Positions 15,477 to 23,160 of a DNA stretch of 26,776 bases are shown here, piece after piece. Both the position numbers and the translations under genes were made by a program. This stretch comes from Desulfurobacterium atlanticum (GTDB lineage: Bacteria > Aquificota > Aquificia > Desulfurobacteriales > Desulfurobacteriaceae), in contig NZ_FZOB01000018.1 in assembly GCF_900188395.1 (NCBI RefSeq), positions 1 to 26,776 on the forward strand, read 5' to 3'. Numbering within the stretch: the first letter of the stretch is position 1; every line of letters begins with the position of its first letter. Below the pieces are notes generated by a model. That model was given only the letters and a program-made list of their open reading frames with translations. It did no database searches and was not told where the DNA came from.

Positions 15477-17452
15477 CAAATTTTGTTTTCTATTTCAGAT
15501 TTAAGTTTGTTTATAAACTCATCAAGTTTTAATGTGCCAATATCTCCTTCTTTTTTGCTTCTTACAGAAACCGTTCCGCTTTCTGCTTCTTTCTGTCCAA
15601 CAATAACCATATAAGGTATTTTCTGAGTTTCCGCTTTCCGTATTTTATAGCCTACTTTTCCACTTTCGTCGTCAAGTTTAACCCTGATTTTCTGCTCTTT
15701 TAAGATTTTATAAATTTTGTCTGCATAATCAAGATATTTATCGCTTACCGGGATTATAACAACTTGTGTTGGTGCAAGCCATAATGGAAAGAGACCTGCA
15801 TAGTGTTCTATAAGAAGACCTATAAATCTTTCTATACTACCCATTATTGCTCTGTGGACAAGAACAGGTCTTTTTTTCTCTCCATCTTTATCAACATAAT
15901 GGATATCAAACCTTTCAGGAAGGTTAAAATCCACCTGTATTGTAGGGCCATCCCATTTTCTTCCTATAGCGTCAAGCACTGCAATATCAATTTTTGGACC
16001 ATAGAATGCTCCATCTCCTTCAACTATGTTGTAATTAAATTCTCGTTCTTTCAAAGCATCTATCAGGCTGTTTGTTGCGTGTTCCCATTGTTCATCGGTG
16101 CCTATATACTTTTCCGGTTTTGTTCCTATATTTATTACGTAATCAAGATTAAATGTGGAGAGAAGCTCCATTACATAGTCAAGAACGTGCTGAATCTCTT
16201 CTTTTAGCTGGTCAGGCCGGCAGAATATGTGCCCATCATCCTGAGTAAATCCTCTTACTCTTAGTAGTCCATGGAGAGAACCGCTTTTTTCGTATCGGTG
16301 TACTGTTCCAAACTCAAAATATCTTATCGGCAGGTCTCTGTAGGAGCGGGGTTGTGATTTATATACAAGAATATGTCCAGGGCAGTTCATCGGTTTAACT
16401 GCATACCATGTAGCTCTTTCTATCTCTTTAGGAGTTAAAGGAATTTCTTCGTTTCCGAGCCGTTCCTCTTCATCATGTTCAACTACAGGAACAAAAAACA
16501 TGTTTTCTTTGTAAAAATTGTAATGCCCTGATGTTTTCCATAGGTCGGCTTTCATAAGTTGAGGTGTGTATATTCTCTGATATCCTCTCTTTCTGTGTTC
16601 CTCTTCGGTCCACTGTTCTATTGTCTGCCTTAAAATGGCTCCGTTTGGATGCCAGAACACAAGTCCCGGTCCTGCTTCATCGTGAATCGAGAAAAGGTCA
16701 AGCTGTTTTCCTAAGATTCTGTGGTCTCTCTTCTTTGCCTCTTCAAGTCTTGTAAGGTATTCTTCAAGATGGCTTTTTTTCCAGAAAGCAGTTCCGTAAA
16801 TCCTTTGGAGCATTTTATTTTTTGAATCGCCCCTCCAGTAAGCACCGGCTACAGATAGGAGTTTTACCGCTTTAACAGCACCGGCATTTTCAACGTGAGG
16901 TCCTTTACATAAATCATAGAAATCATCTCCGAGCCAGTAGATTGTTATCTCTTCATCATCAGGTAGTTCTTTTATAAGTTCTGTTTTGTAAGGGTCGTTT
17001 TTAAATAGAGACAGAGCTTTTTCCCTTGAAACCACTTCTCTTTTAAACGGCTCTTTCTCCTTTATGATTTTATTCATTTCAGCTTCTATTTTCTCAAGGT
17101 CCTCTTCAGAAATTGGTTCAGTAAGGTCAAAATCGTAGTAAAAACCTTCCTCTGTTGATGGTCCTATTGCAAGTTTTACATTTTCATCTCCAAATATCCT
17201 TTTAACCGCTTTTGCAAGAATGTGAGCGGCACTGTGCCTTAGAATATGGAGGGATTCTGGGTCCTTAGATGTGAGAATTTTTAGTTTTCCATCCTTACTT
17301 ATAGGAGTTAATGTATCTATTATCTCTCCGTTAAAAATTGCACCTACAGCATTTTTCTCAAGGCTTCTGGATATTGAAGCGGCAATTTCCTTTACAGTTG
17401 TGCCTTCTGTAATTTCTATAACTTTTCCGTCAGGTAGTTCTATCTTTATCAT
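15476..17452 (-). CDS. thrS: Threonyl-tRNA synthetase
   Basis: This 658-residue protein has the full ThrRS layout: TGS domain (1-60), the editing domain with HILRHSAAHILAKAV and the CKGPHV zinc-like motif, the class II core with MNCPGHILVYKS (zinc cysteine), motif 2 FGTVHRYEKSGSLHGLLRVR, FTQDDGHIFC, motif 3 VHRAIMGSIERFIGLLIEHY, and an anticodon-binding domain (about 555-655). ATG 17452 has GGGAG at 17459-17463; a GTG three bases earlier is also in frame. The gene starts about 20 bp after ftsI, leaving no room for a T-box leader, so it is probably read from the ftsL-ftsI promoter. Confidence 0.98.
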   Translation of the reverse strand: MIKIELPDGKVIEITEGTTVKEIAASISRSLEKNAVGAIFNGEIIDTLTPISKDGKLKILTSKDPESLHILRHSAAHILAKAVKRIFGDENVKLAIGPSTEEGFYYDFDLTEPISEEDLEKIEAEMNKIIKEKEPFKREVVSREKALSLFKNDPYKTELIKELPDDEEITIYWLGDDFYDLCKGPHVENAGAVKAVKLLSVAGAYWRGDSKNKMLQRIYGTAFWKKSHLEEYLTRLEEAKKRDHRILGKQLDLFSIHDEAGPGLVFWHPNGAILRQTIEQWTEEEHRKRGYQRIYTPQLMKADLWKTSGHYNFYKENMFFVPVVEHDEEERLGNEEIPLTPKEIERATWYAVKPMNCPGHILVYKSQPRSYRDLPIRYFEFGTVHRYEKSGSLHGLLRVRGFTQDDGHIFCRPDQLKEEIQHVLDYVMELLSTFNLDYVINIGTKPEKYIGTDEQWEHATNSLIDALKEREFNYNIVEGDGAFYGPKIDIAVLDAIGRKWDGPTIQVDFNLPERFDIHYVDKDGEKKRPVLVHRAIMGSIERFIGLLIEHYAGLFPLWLAPTQVVIIPVSDKYLDYADKIYKILKEQKIRVKLDDESGKVGYKIRKAETQKIPYMVIVGQKEAESGTVSVRSKKEGDIGTLKLDEFINKLKSEIENKI

Positions 17453-17472
17453 CACTCACTCCCGGTTAAAAA

Positions 17473-19374
17473 TTACTGGTTTATTTTACGATAACCTTTT
17501 TTGTAAGGGAAATTTTCGTTTATAGGTTTTCTTTCCATTTTATCACCGTTAAAGTAATATTTGTACTTATCAGGCTTTTCTCTTTCGTAGAGAAGAATTC
17601 TTTCTGCAAGTTCTCTAAATATAGGAACAGCTATTTTACTTGCCCATAGCATATTTTTGGGGACTTTAGGTTCATCAACAGTTACTGCCATCACAAAATC
17701 GGGATTTGTTAGAGGAAAAGCACCTACAAATGTGGCTGTAATTTTGTGCCTGTTATATTTCCTTATTTTTGGGTCATATTTTATTGCTGTTCCTGTTTTT
17801 CCGCCTATGTAAAAGTTCTCAAGCTTTGTTGCTGTTCCGGTTCCCCCTTCCACTACGGTGGCAAGGATTCTTCTCATCTCATTTGAAACATAAGGTTTGA
17901 TTACCTGCCTTACTCTCACAGCGGGAAACTCTTTTATCGTTTCTCCTTTGTCGTTGATAATTTTACTTATTATACGAGGTTTCATAAGGTATCCACCGTT
18001 TACAAGTGCACAGTAGGCGTTTGCAAGTTGAAGAGTATTTACCATTATGTTGTGTCCAAAAGCAAGTGTTGCAAATTCTACATTTCTCCACTTTTTGTAA
18101 TTACGAAGGGGATATATAGATTCCCCGGATATTTCAATTCCAGTTTTTTCTCCAAATCCGAACGCTTTAAGATAACGGTAATATCTTTCTTTGCCAAGCA
18201 TTTGGGCAACTTTTATTATACCGACGTTATCTGAGTATTTTATTATTTCCCATGCTGCAAGTGTAACATTTTCTCCTCTGAATTCGTTGTGGAACACTTT
18301 GTCATCTATTCTGTAATTTGCCGGAGCTTTTATAGGTGTCATTGGTGTGATAAGCCCTTCATTTATTGCTGCTGCAAGAACTATCGGTTTGATAACAGAA
18401 CCTGGCTCATACGGAGCGTTAATATATCTTGGGTTTATTTTTGATATAAACTTCTTATCCCGTTTCTCTCCATATTTGTAAAACGGCCAGGAAGCTGCTG
18501 CTATAATGTCTCCTGTGTGAGGATTCATTAATACAACATTTATAAACCGAGGATTCCACTTTTTCCCATATTTTTCTATAGTTTTTTCAACTATGTACTG
18601 GATATTTGCATCAATTGTAAGAATTACATTGTTACCTTTTTTATAGGATGTGAAAAGAGCATCAGGGTTTGTTATATAAAGATTTCCCCTGGCATCTTTT
18701 TCTCCTGATATTATGGTTTTGTCTCCCAAAATTATCTTTTTTCTTTCAAGGTAAAGCTCAAGGCCACTTATTCCTTTACCTTCAGCATTTAGAACACCGA
18801 CAACAGTTGCTCCAACGCCGTAAGGATGTTTTCTATCATACTCTGGCATTATTCCGATAAGGTCTTTAAGCTTTGGATTTTCTTCTGTAAGCTTAATGTA
18901 CTGCTTATTTATTTTTTCCGCCCTTTTTCTGTAATCTCTTAATTTTCCATCAACCCCTTTTTTCAACCACGTGAATTTTCTGTTTGATGAAAGTGCTTTT
19001 TTTAACTCTGTTGTGGAGATTATGTTGCCAAATTCTTTCTGAAAAATTTTGATAAAGGTTTTTTTGTCATGTATAAAAGTAGGTCTAATGTAAAAAGAAC
19101 ACTCTTTTTTACTTACTGCAAGAGGTATTCCATTTCTGTCAAAAATTTCTCCCCTTTCAGACTTAAGGGTAAGTTTTCCTGTGTACTGCCTTGCCAGAAA
19201 GGAGAGATACTTTTCCTTGTCAAAATAGGAAAGGGAAAGAAGTTTTATTATGAAAATTATAACCATGCCTGTTGAGATAAAAAGAAAAGCGTTTAACCTG
19301 TCATCTTCAAAAGGCTTGAGGAATGTATAGATGTTTAGGAGCAGATTTTTAAGGAAATGGTATAACTTTCTCAT
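17473..19374 (-). CDS. ftsI: Class B penicillin-binding protein, FtsI (PBP3)-like transpeptidase
   Basis: This 633-residue protein has an N-terminal cytoplasmic tail, one membrane helix (about 29-50), a pedestal domain beginning ERGEIFDRNGIPLA, and a transpeptidase domain. The active-site motifs are SVIK with Ser326 and Lys329 (in YEPGSVIKPIV), SDN with Ser381 (IKYSDNVG), and KTG with Lys526 (GGKTGTA). It cross-links septal peptidoglycan. The ATG overlaps the upstream ftsL-like gene as ATGA, the usual pairing in division gene clusters, which favours FtsI over PBP2 or SpoVD. A basic, Lys/Tyr-rich tail of about 35 residues follows the catalytic domain. Confidence 0.94.
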   Translation of the reverse strand: MRKLYHFLKNLLLNIYTFLKPFEDDRLNAFLFISTGMVIIFIIKLLSLSYFDKEKYLSFLARQYTGKLTLKSERGEIFDRNGIPLAVSKKECSFYIRPTFIHDKKTFIKIFQKEFGNIISTTELKKALSSNRKFTWLKKGVDGKLRDYRKRAEKINKQYIKLTEENPKLKDLIGIMPEYDRKHPYGVGATVVGVLNAEGKGISGLELYLERKKIILGDKTIISGEKDARGNLYITNPDALFTSYKKGNNVILTIDANIQYIVEKTIEKYGKKWNPRFINVVLMNPHTGDIIAAASWPFYKYGEKRDKKFISKINPRYINAPYEPGSVIKPIVLAAAINEGLITPMTPIKAPANYRIDDKVFHNEFRGENVTLAAWEIIKYSDNVGIIKVAQMLGKERYYRYLKAFGFGEKTGIEISGESIYPLRNYKKWRNVEFATLAFGHNIMVNTLQLANAYCALVNGGYLMKPRIISKIINDKGETIKEFPAVRVRQVIKPYVSNEMRRILATVVEGGTGTATKLENFYIGGKTGTAIKYDPKIRKYNRHKITATFVGAFPLTNPDFVMAVTVDEPKVPKNMLWASKIAVPIFRELAERILLYEREKPDKYKYYFNGDKMERKPINENFPYKKGYRKINQ

Positions 19375-19646
19375 TCTATGTAGTAAACCTCGTTCTCTTT
19401 AAGAATTTTCATTCTTTTTGTCATATTGTCAACAGTTTCCGGCTTAACTGTTGAGTAGTATTTAATCTGCAAATCGTTATATTCAGATTTTAGTTTTTGT
19501 ATTTCATTTATCGTTTTTGCTATTTTCCTTTTTTCTGTTACACAGGCAGAGCGAAGATTTATCAGTTTGAAAACCATAAAGGTAAAGATAACAGGTGATA
19601 GAAGGATAAAAGGGATAGTGAAATATTTAGCTTTTACACTTTTCAC
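19371..19646 (-). CDS. ftsL: FtsL-like cell division protein
   Basis: This 91-residue bitopic protein has a short basic N-terminus, one membrane helix (about 9-30) and a predicted coiled coil (about 38-66: KRKIAKTINEIQKLKSEY). FtsL proteins share this topology rather than sequence, so the call rests on size, topology and its position directly before ftsI with a 4-bp overlap. The start is GTG 19646 with AAGGTG upstream. mraZ and rsmH, which often precede ftsL, are replaced by a tRNA gene on the other strand. Confidence 0.75.
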   Translation of the reverse strand: MKSVKAKYFTIPFILLSPVIFTFMVFKLINLRSACVTEKRKIAKTINEIQKLKSEYNDLQIKYYSTVKPETVDNMTKRMKILKENEVYYIE

Positions 19647-19647
19647 G

Positions 19648-19675
19648 TTGCACCTTTGTTTTCTTTACATATATT
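19648..19675 (+). promoter_or_regulatory. Probable promoter of tRNA-Arg
   Basis: TTGCAC (19648-19653) and TATATT (19670-19675) are separated by 16 bp and would start transcription about 10 nt before the tRNA. The -35 box lies over the GTG start and ribosome binding site of the leftward ftsL gene. Confidence 0.45.
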
Positions 19676-19691
19676 TTTCATCTTGAAATAA

Positions 19692-19768
19692 GCGCCTGTA
19701 GCTCAGCTGGATAGAGCCCAGGACTCCGGATCCTGGCGTCGCGGGTTCGACTCCCGCCAGGCGCACCA
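19692..19768 (+). tRNA. tRNA-Arg (anticodon CCG)
   Basis: This is a full 77-nt cloverleaf. The acceptor stem GCGCCTG pairs with CAGGCGC, the D arm is GCTC/GAGC, and the anticodon stem CAGGA/TCCTG encloses the loop CTCCGGA. The T arm is GCGGG/CCCGC with TTCGACT, and CCA is encoded. Anticodon CCG reads the arginine codon CGG, which is rare in the genes of this window. The gene sits on the plus strand, two bases before the convergent purF stop and just upstream of ftsL, with no visible terminator of its own. Confidence 0.97.
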
Positions 19769-19770
19769 TC

Positions 19771-21168
19771 TTACTCCTTTTTAGCCTGTTCTATTATCTC
19801 TTTAGGTATGCTTATAGGGTAATCTCCATCAAAGCACGCCGTACAGTATCCGCACTCTTTCCCGCCGGCTGCTTTAAGCATCCCTTCAAGAGAAAGATAA
19901 GCAAGAGAATCTGCTTCAATATATTCTGCTATCTCTTCTATGGAGTGGTTTGATGCGATTAGCTGGTCTTTTGTTGGCGTATCTATCCCAAAATAACAGG
20001 GCCATTTAGTTGGTGGAGAGCTTATTCTCATATGAACTTCTGTTGCACCAGCTTCTTTTAGCATTCTTACTATTTTTCTGCTTGTTGTTCCTCTGACTAT
20101 AGAATCATCTATAACGATTACTCTTTTCCCTTTCAAAACATCTGGAACAGGGTTAAGTTTTACTTTCACACTTATATCTCTTGTCTTTTGGGTTGGTTTT
20201 ATGAACGTTCTCCCAACATAATGGTTTCTGATAAATCCAAGCTGAAATGGAATTCCACTTTCTTCTGAATAACCTATTGCAGGAACAAGTCCTGAATCTG
20301 GTACTGCAATAACAACGTCAGCTTCTACTGGATTTTCTCTTGCAAGAGTTTTTCCAAACTCTTTTCTTATGCTATAAACACTTTTTCCAAAAATGTGGCT
20401 GTCTGGACGGGAGAAATAAACAAACTCAAATATACACTGCGATTTTCTACAGTTTCTATTTTTAAAAGGATAAAGGGATTTAATGCCGGTTTCATCAACT
20501 ATTACCATTTCACCAGGTTCTACATCTCTTACATATTTTGCCCCAAGCAGGTCAAGGGCGCATGTTTCAGATGCAAAGATAATGGAGTCTTCAAGTTCAC
20601 CCATAACAAGGGGTCTGAATCCCCAGGGATCTCTTAAAGCTATCAGTTTATTATTGTTTAAAATCAGCAGGGAAAAAGCGCCTTCAAGTTTTGTTACAGC
20701 ATCTATAATTTTTTCTTCAACAGTTCCCTTTTTGGATTTTACAATGAGATGAACAATAACCTCAGAATCTGAAGTTCCTCTGAATATGGAACCTTCATCT
20801 TCAAGCTTTTTACGGAATTTAAGAGCATTGACGATATTTCCGTTATGAGATATTGCAATGTTCCCTATTTTAGAAGATACAACTATGGGTTGAACATTAT
20901 CTATTGAATCTGAAGCTCCTGATGTTGAATATCTGTTGTGTCCTATTGCTATGTTTCCTTGAAGAGAATCAAGGGCTTCTGTTGAAAACACACCTGAAAC
21001 AAGCCCAAAGCCTTTATGGTAATCTATGTTTTTTCCGTTAAATACTGCAATTCCTGCACTTTCCTGTCCCCTGTGCTGAAGAGCGTAAAGCCCAAGGTAG
21101 GTGTAATAGGCAGCATGTTCACTGTTGTATATTCCGAAAACTCCACAGTACTCTTTAATTTCTTTCAT
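19771..21168 (-). CDS. purF: Amidophosphoribosyltransferase
   Basis: This enzyme makes 5-phosphoribosylamine from PRPP and glutamine, the first step of purine synthesis. The mature N-terminal nucleophile is Cys8 in EYCGVFGIY, after a short propeptide. LQHRGQESAGIAV and GHNRYSTSG belong to the glutaminase domain, and VIVIDDSIVRGTTS binds PRPP. Cys245 in QCIFEFVYFSRPDS, PCYFGID and CGYCTAC supply the [4Fe-4S] cysteines of the Bacillus-type enzyme. The frame extends to 21219, but ATG 21168 has AGGAGAGG at 21177-21184 and gives the usual short propeptide (465 residues). It is divergent from purC. Confidence 0.97.
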   Translation of the reverse strand: MKEIKEYCGVFGIYNSEHAAYYTYLGLYALQHRGQESAGIAVFNGKNIDYHKGFGLVSGVFSTEALDSLQGNIAIGHNRYSTSGASDSIDNVQPIVVSSKIGNIAISHNGNIVNALKFRKKLEDEGSIFRGTSDSEVIVHLIVKSKKGTVEEKIIDAVTKLEGAFSLLILNNNKLIALRDPWGFRPLVMGELEDSIIFASETCALDLLGAKYVRDVEPGEMVIVDETGIKSLYPFKNRNCRKSQCIFEFVYFSRPDSHIFGKSVYSIRKEFGKTLARENPVEADVVIAVPDSGLVPAIGYSEESGIPFQLGFIRNHYVGRTFIKPTQKTRDISVKVKLNPVPDVLKGKRVIVIDDSIVRGTTSRKIVRMLKEAGATEVHMRISSPPTKWPCYFGIDTPTKDQLIASNHSIEEIAEYIEADSLAYLSLEGMLKAAGGKECGYCTACFDGDYPISIPKEIIEQAKKE

Positions 21169-21207
21169 ATAGAAAGCCTCTCCTGAAATTCTGAATTTCA
21201 GTAGGTA

Positions 21208-21213
21208 ATTATA
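21208..21213 (-). promoter_or_regulatory. Possible -10 box for purF
   Basis: TATAAT on the minus strand, 40 nt before the chosen purF ATG. It would lie inside the coding region if the longer purF frame were used. No good -35 box is seen. Confidence 0.35.
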
Positions 21214-21237
21214 TAACATTCTTTTCCCCTTTTAAGA

Positions 21238-21243
21238 TATAAT
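21238..21243 (+). promoter_or_regulatory. Possible -10 box for purC
   Basis: A perfect TATAAT on the plus strand, 41 nt before the purC ATG; the -35 region is weak. It faces the purF -10 box 25 bp away, so the two divergent promoters overlap and could be co-regulated. Confidence 0.4.
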
Positions 21244-21283
21244 TTCTTTTGAGTTTTAAAAGTTTTGTAAAGGAGAATTGGAG

Positions 21284-22000
21284 ATGGAAAAGAGAGAGTT
21301 GCTTTATGAAGGTAAAGCAAAAGCCCTTTATACAACGGATAGTGAAAATCTGCTTGTTCAGTATTTCAAGGATGACACTACCGCTTTTGACGGTGCTAAG
21401 AAGGAGAAACTGGAAGATAAAGGGGTTATTAATTGTGCAATATCAACTAAAATTTTTGAGTTTCTTGAGAAAAACGGCATAAAAACTCACTTTGTTGAGC
21501 TTTTATCTCCGAGAGAGATGCTGGTTAAAAGATGTGAAATTATTCCTGTTGAGGTTGTGGTAAGGAATATAGCAGCTGGAAGTTTCTCAAGACGTTACGG
21601 TGTAAAAGAGGGAACCGTCTTAAAGGAACCCTTAACAGAGCTTTTTTATAAATCTGATGAGCTTCATGATCCTATGGTTTGTCCCAATCATGTTTATCTT
21701 TTTGGCTGGGCAAGCAGGGAAGAGCTTGCATTTATGATAAAGGAAGCACTTAAAATTAATGAACTTCTTAAAAACTTTTTCAACAATGTAGATATTACTC
21801 TTGTTGATTTTAAGCTTGAATTTGGAAGGTATAACGGAGAGATTATCCTTGCAGATGAGATAACGCCTGATAGCTGCAGGTTGTGGGATAAATCTACCGG
21901 TGAAGTTCTTGATAAAGATAGGTTTAGAAGGGATATGGGAAAGGTTGTTGAAAGCTATAAAGAGATTTATAGAAGAATAATGGAAAGGTACGGGGAGTAA
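21284..22000 (+). CDS. purC: SAICAR synthetase (phosphoribosylaminoimidazole-succinocarboxamide synthase)
   Basis: This 238-residue enzyme joins CAIR and aspartate in purine synthesis. It shows LLYEGKAKALYTT, VVVRNIAAGSFSRRYG, LVDFKLEFGRYNGEIILADE and EITPDSCRLWD. ATG 21284 has AAGGAGA at 21269-21275; a TTG at 21278 is too close to that site. It heads a rightward operon with trpS three bases downstream, and is divergent from purF, another purine gene. Confidence 0.98.
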   Translation: MEKRELLYEGKAKALYTTDSENLLVQYFKDDTTAFDGAKKEKLEDKGVINCAISTKIFEFLEKNGIKTHFVELLSPREMLVKRCEIIPVEVVVRNIAAGSFSRRYGVKEGTVLKEPLTELFYKSDELHDPMVCPNHVYLFGWASREELAFMIKEALKINELLKNFFNNVDITLVDFKLEFGRYNGEIILADEITPDSCRLWDKSTGEVLDKDRFRRDMGKVVESYKEIYRRIMERYGE

Positions 22001-22003
22001 AGT

Positions 22004-23074
22004 ATGGAGAAAAAGCTTATCAGTAATGTTGATAAGGAGATGAAGATTGCTCTTGAGAAGTATAAGGAACCGGAAAATATAAAGAGAGTTTTATCTGGAA
22101 TGAGGCCTACCGGAAAGCTTCATCTTGGTAACTATTTTGGGGCGTTAAAAGCGTGGATTAACCTTCAAGATAGAGCAGAAAGTTTCTTTTTTATTGCCGA
22201 CTGGCATGCAATTACAACATCATATAATGATTTATCTAATCTTTCTGAAAATACTGTTGAGATGATGGCTGATTGGCTGTCTGCTGGTATAGACCCTGAA
22301 AAATCTACACTTTTTGTTCAATCATGGGTTAAAGAGCATGCAGAACTTTATCTGTTACTTGGTATGATTGTACCTGTAAGATGGCTTGAGAGGAATCCAA
22401 CCTACAAGGAGATGATGGAAAATCTTAAAGATAGAGAGCTTGCTACTTACGGATTTTTAGGTTATCCCGTTCTTCAGGCTGCCGATATTATCATTTACAG
22501 GGCTGATGTTGTTCCTGTTGGTATAGACCAGATTCCACACCTTGAATTGACAAGAGAGATAGCACGCAGGTTTAATAATTTTTTTGGAAACATTTTCCCT
22601 GAGCCAAGACCTTTTCTTTCAGAGGCTCCCAAGCTTCCCGGTCTTGATGGTAGAAAGATGAGCAAAAGTTACGGTAACTGTATATATCTTTCCGATTCAG
22701 CAGAAGATGTGGAAAAGAAAGTCAGAGGAATGGTTACAGACCCTGCAAGGGTTAGAAAAACCGATCCTGGAAATCCAGAAATTTGCCCTGTTTTTGCATA
22801 TCATAATATTTTTACAGACAGAGAGATGATTAAGGAGATAGAAGAAGGTTGCAGGAAAGGAAAGATAGGTTGTGTGCAGTGTAAAAAAATTCTTGCAGGA
22901 AACTTGAACGAGTTTCTTTCTCCTATAAGAGAAAAAAGGCAAGAGTATCTTTTAAATAGAAAGAAAATGATTGAGATATTTGAGGAAGGTAGCAGGAAGG
23001 CAAAGAAAATAGCTGCTGAAACGATGGAAATGGTAAGAGATAGTATGAATTTCCTAAAACCGGAGGATTTATGA
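22004..23074 (+). CDS. trpS: Tryptophanyl-tRNA synthetase
   Basis: This 356-residue class I synthetase shows the HIGH-like motif at His40 (GKLHLGNY), a WHAIT segment, AADIIIYRADVVPVGIDQ for tryptophan and ATP binding, and KMSKS at 218-222 (GRKMSKSYGN). It has a lysine-rich N-terminal extension of about 27 residues before the core. The ATG is preceded by GGGGAG. It overlaps the next small gene as ATGA. Confidence 0.98.
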   Translation: MEKKLISNVDKEMKIALEKYKEPENIKRVLSGMRPTGKLHLGNYFGALKAWINLQDRAESFFFIADWHAITTSYNDLSNLSENTVEMMADWLSAGIDPEKSTLFVQSWVKEHAELYLLLGMIVPVRWLERNPTYKEMMENLKDRELATYGFLGYPVLQAADIIIYRADVVPVGIDQIPHLELTREIARRFNNFFGNIFPEPRPFLSEAPKLPGLDGRKMSKSYGNCIYLSDSAEDVEKKVRGMVTDPARVRKTDPGNPEICPVFAYHNIFTDREMIKEIEEGCRKGKIGCVQCKKILAGNLNEFLSPIREKRQEYLLNRKKMIEIFEEGSRKAKKIAAETMEMVRDSMNFLKPEDL

Positions 23075-23154
23075 ATTTAAGAAAAATTCTTTTAAGGCTT
23101 GGACTTGCTTCGTTGCTTATCTATCTTTTTATACTGTTTGTTGCTCAGAGGTAG
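23071..23154 (+). CDS. 27-residue single-pass membrane protein
   Basis: This short frame has an ATG overlapping the trpS TGA as ATGA and a strong GGAGG at 23062-23066. It is MNLRKILLRLGLAS followed by LLIYLFILFVAQR: a basic N-terminus, one membrane helix (about 10-24) and a short polar end. It fills the gap between trpS and ribD almost exactly, ending 6 bp before the ribD start. No family is recognised; a tiny membrane protein of the operon is the simplest reading. Confidence 0.6.
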   Translation: MNLRKILLRLGLASLLIYLFILFVAQR

Positions 23155-23160
23155 TGGAAG

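Noticed and set aside
15803-16207. Plus-strand frame of 134 codons inside thrS
   Set aside because: Shadow of thrS, with no ribosome binding site or recognisable domain.
17453-17472. Possible T-box leader for thrS
   Set aside because: Only about 20 bp separate ftsI from thrS, far too short for a T-box; none is seen before trpS either.
21169-21219. 17-residue N-terminal extension of purF
   Set aside because: The extension would move the nucleophile cysteine far from the N-terminus, contains the ribosome binding site for ATG 21168, and overlaps a probable -10 box.
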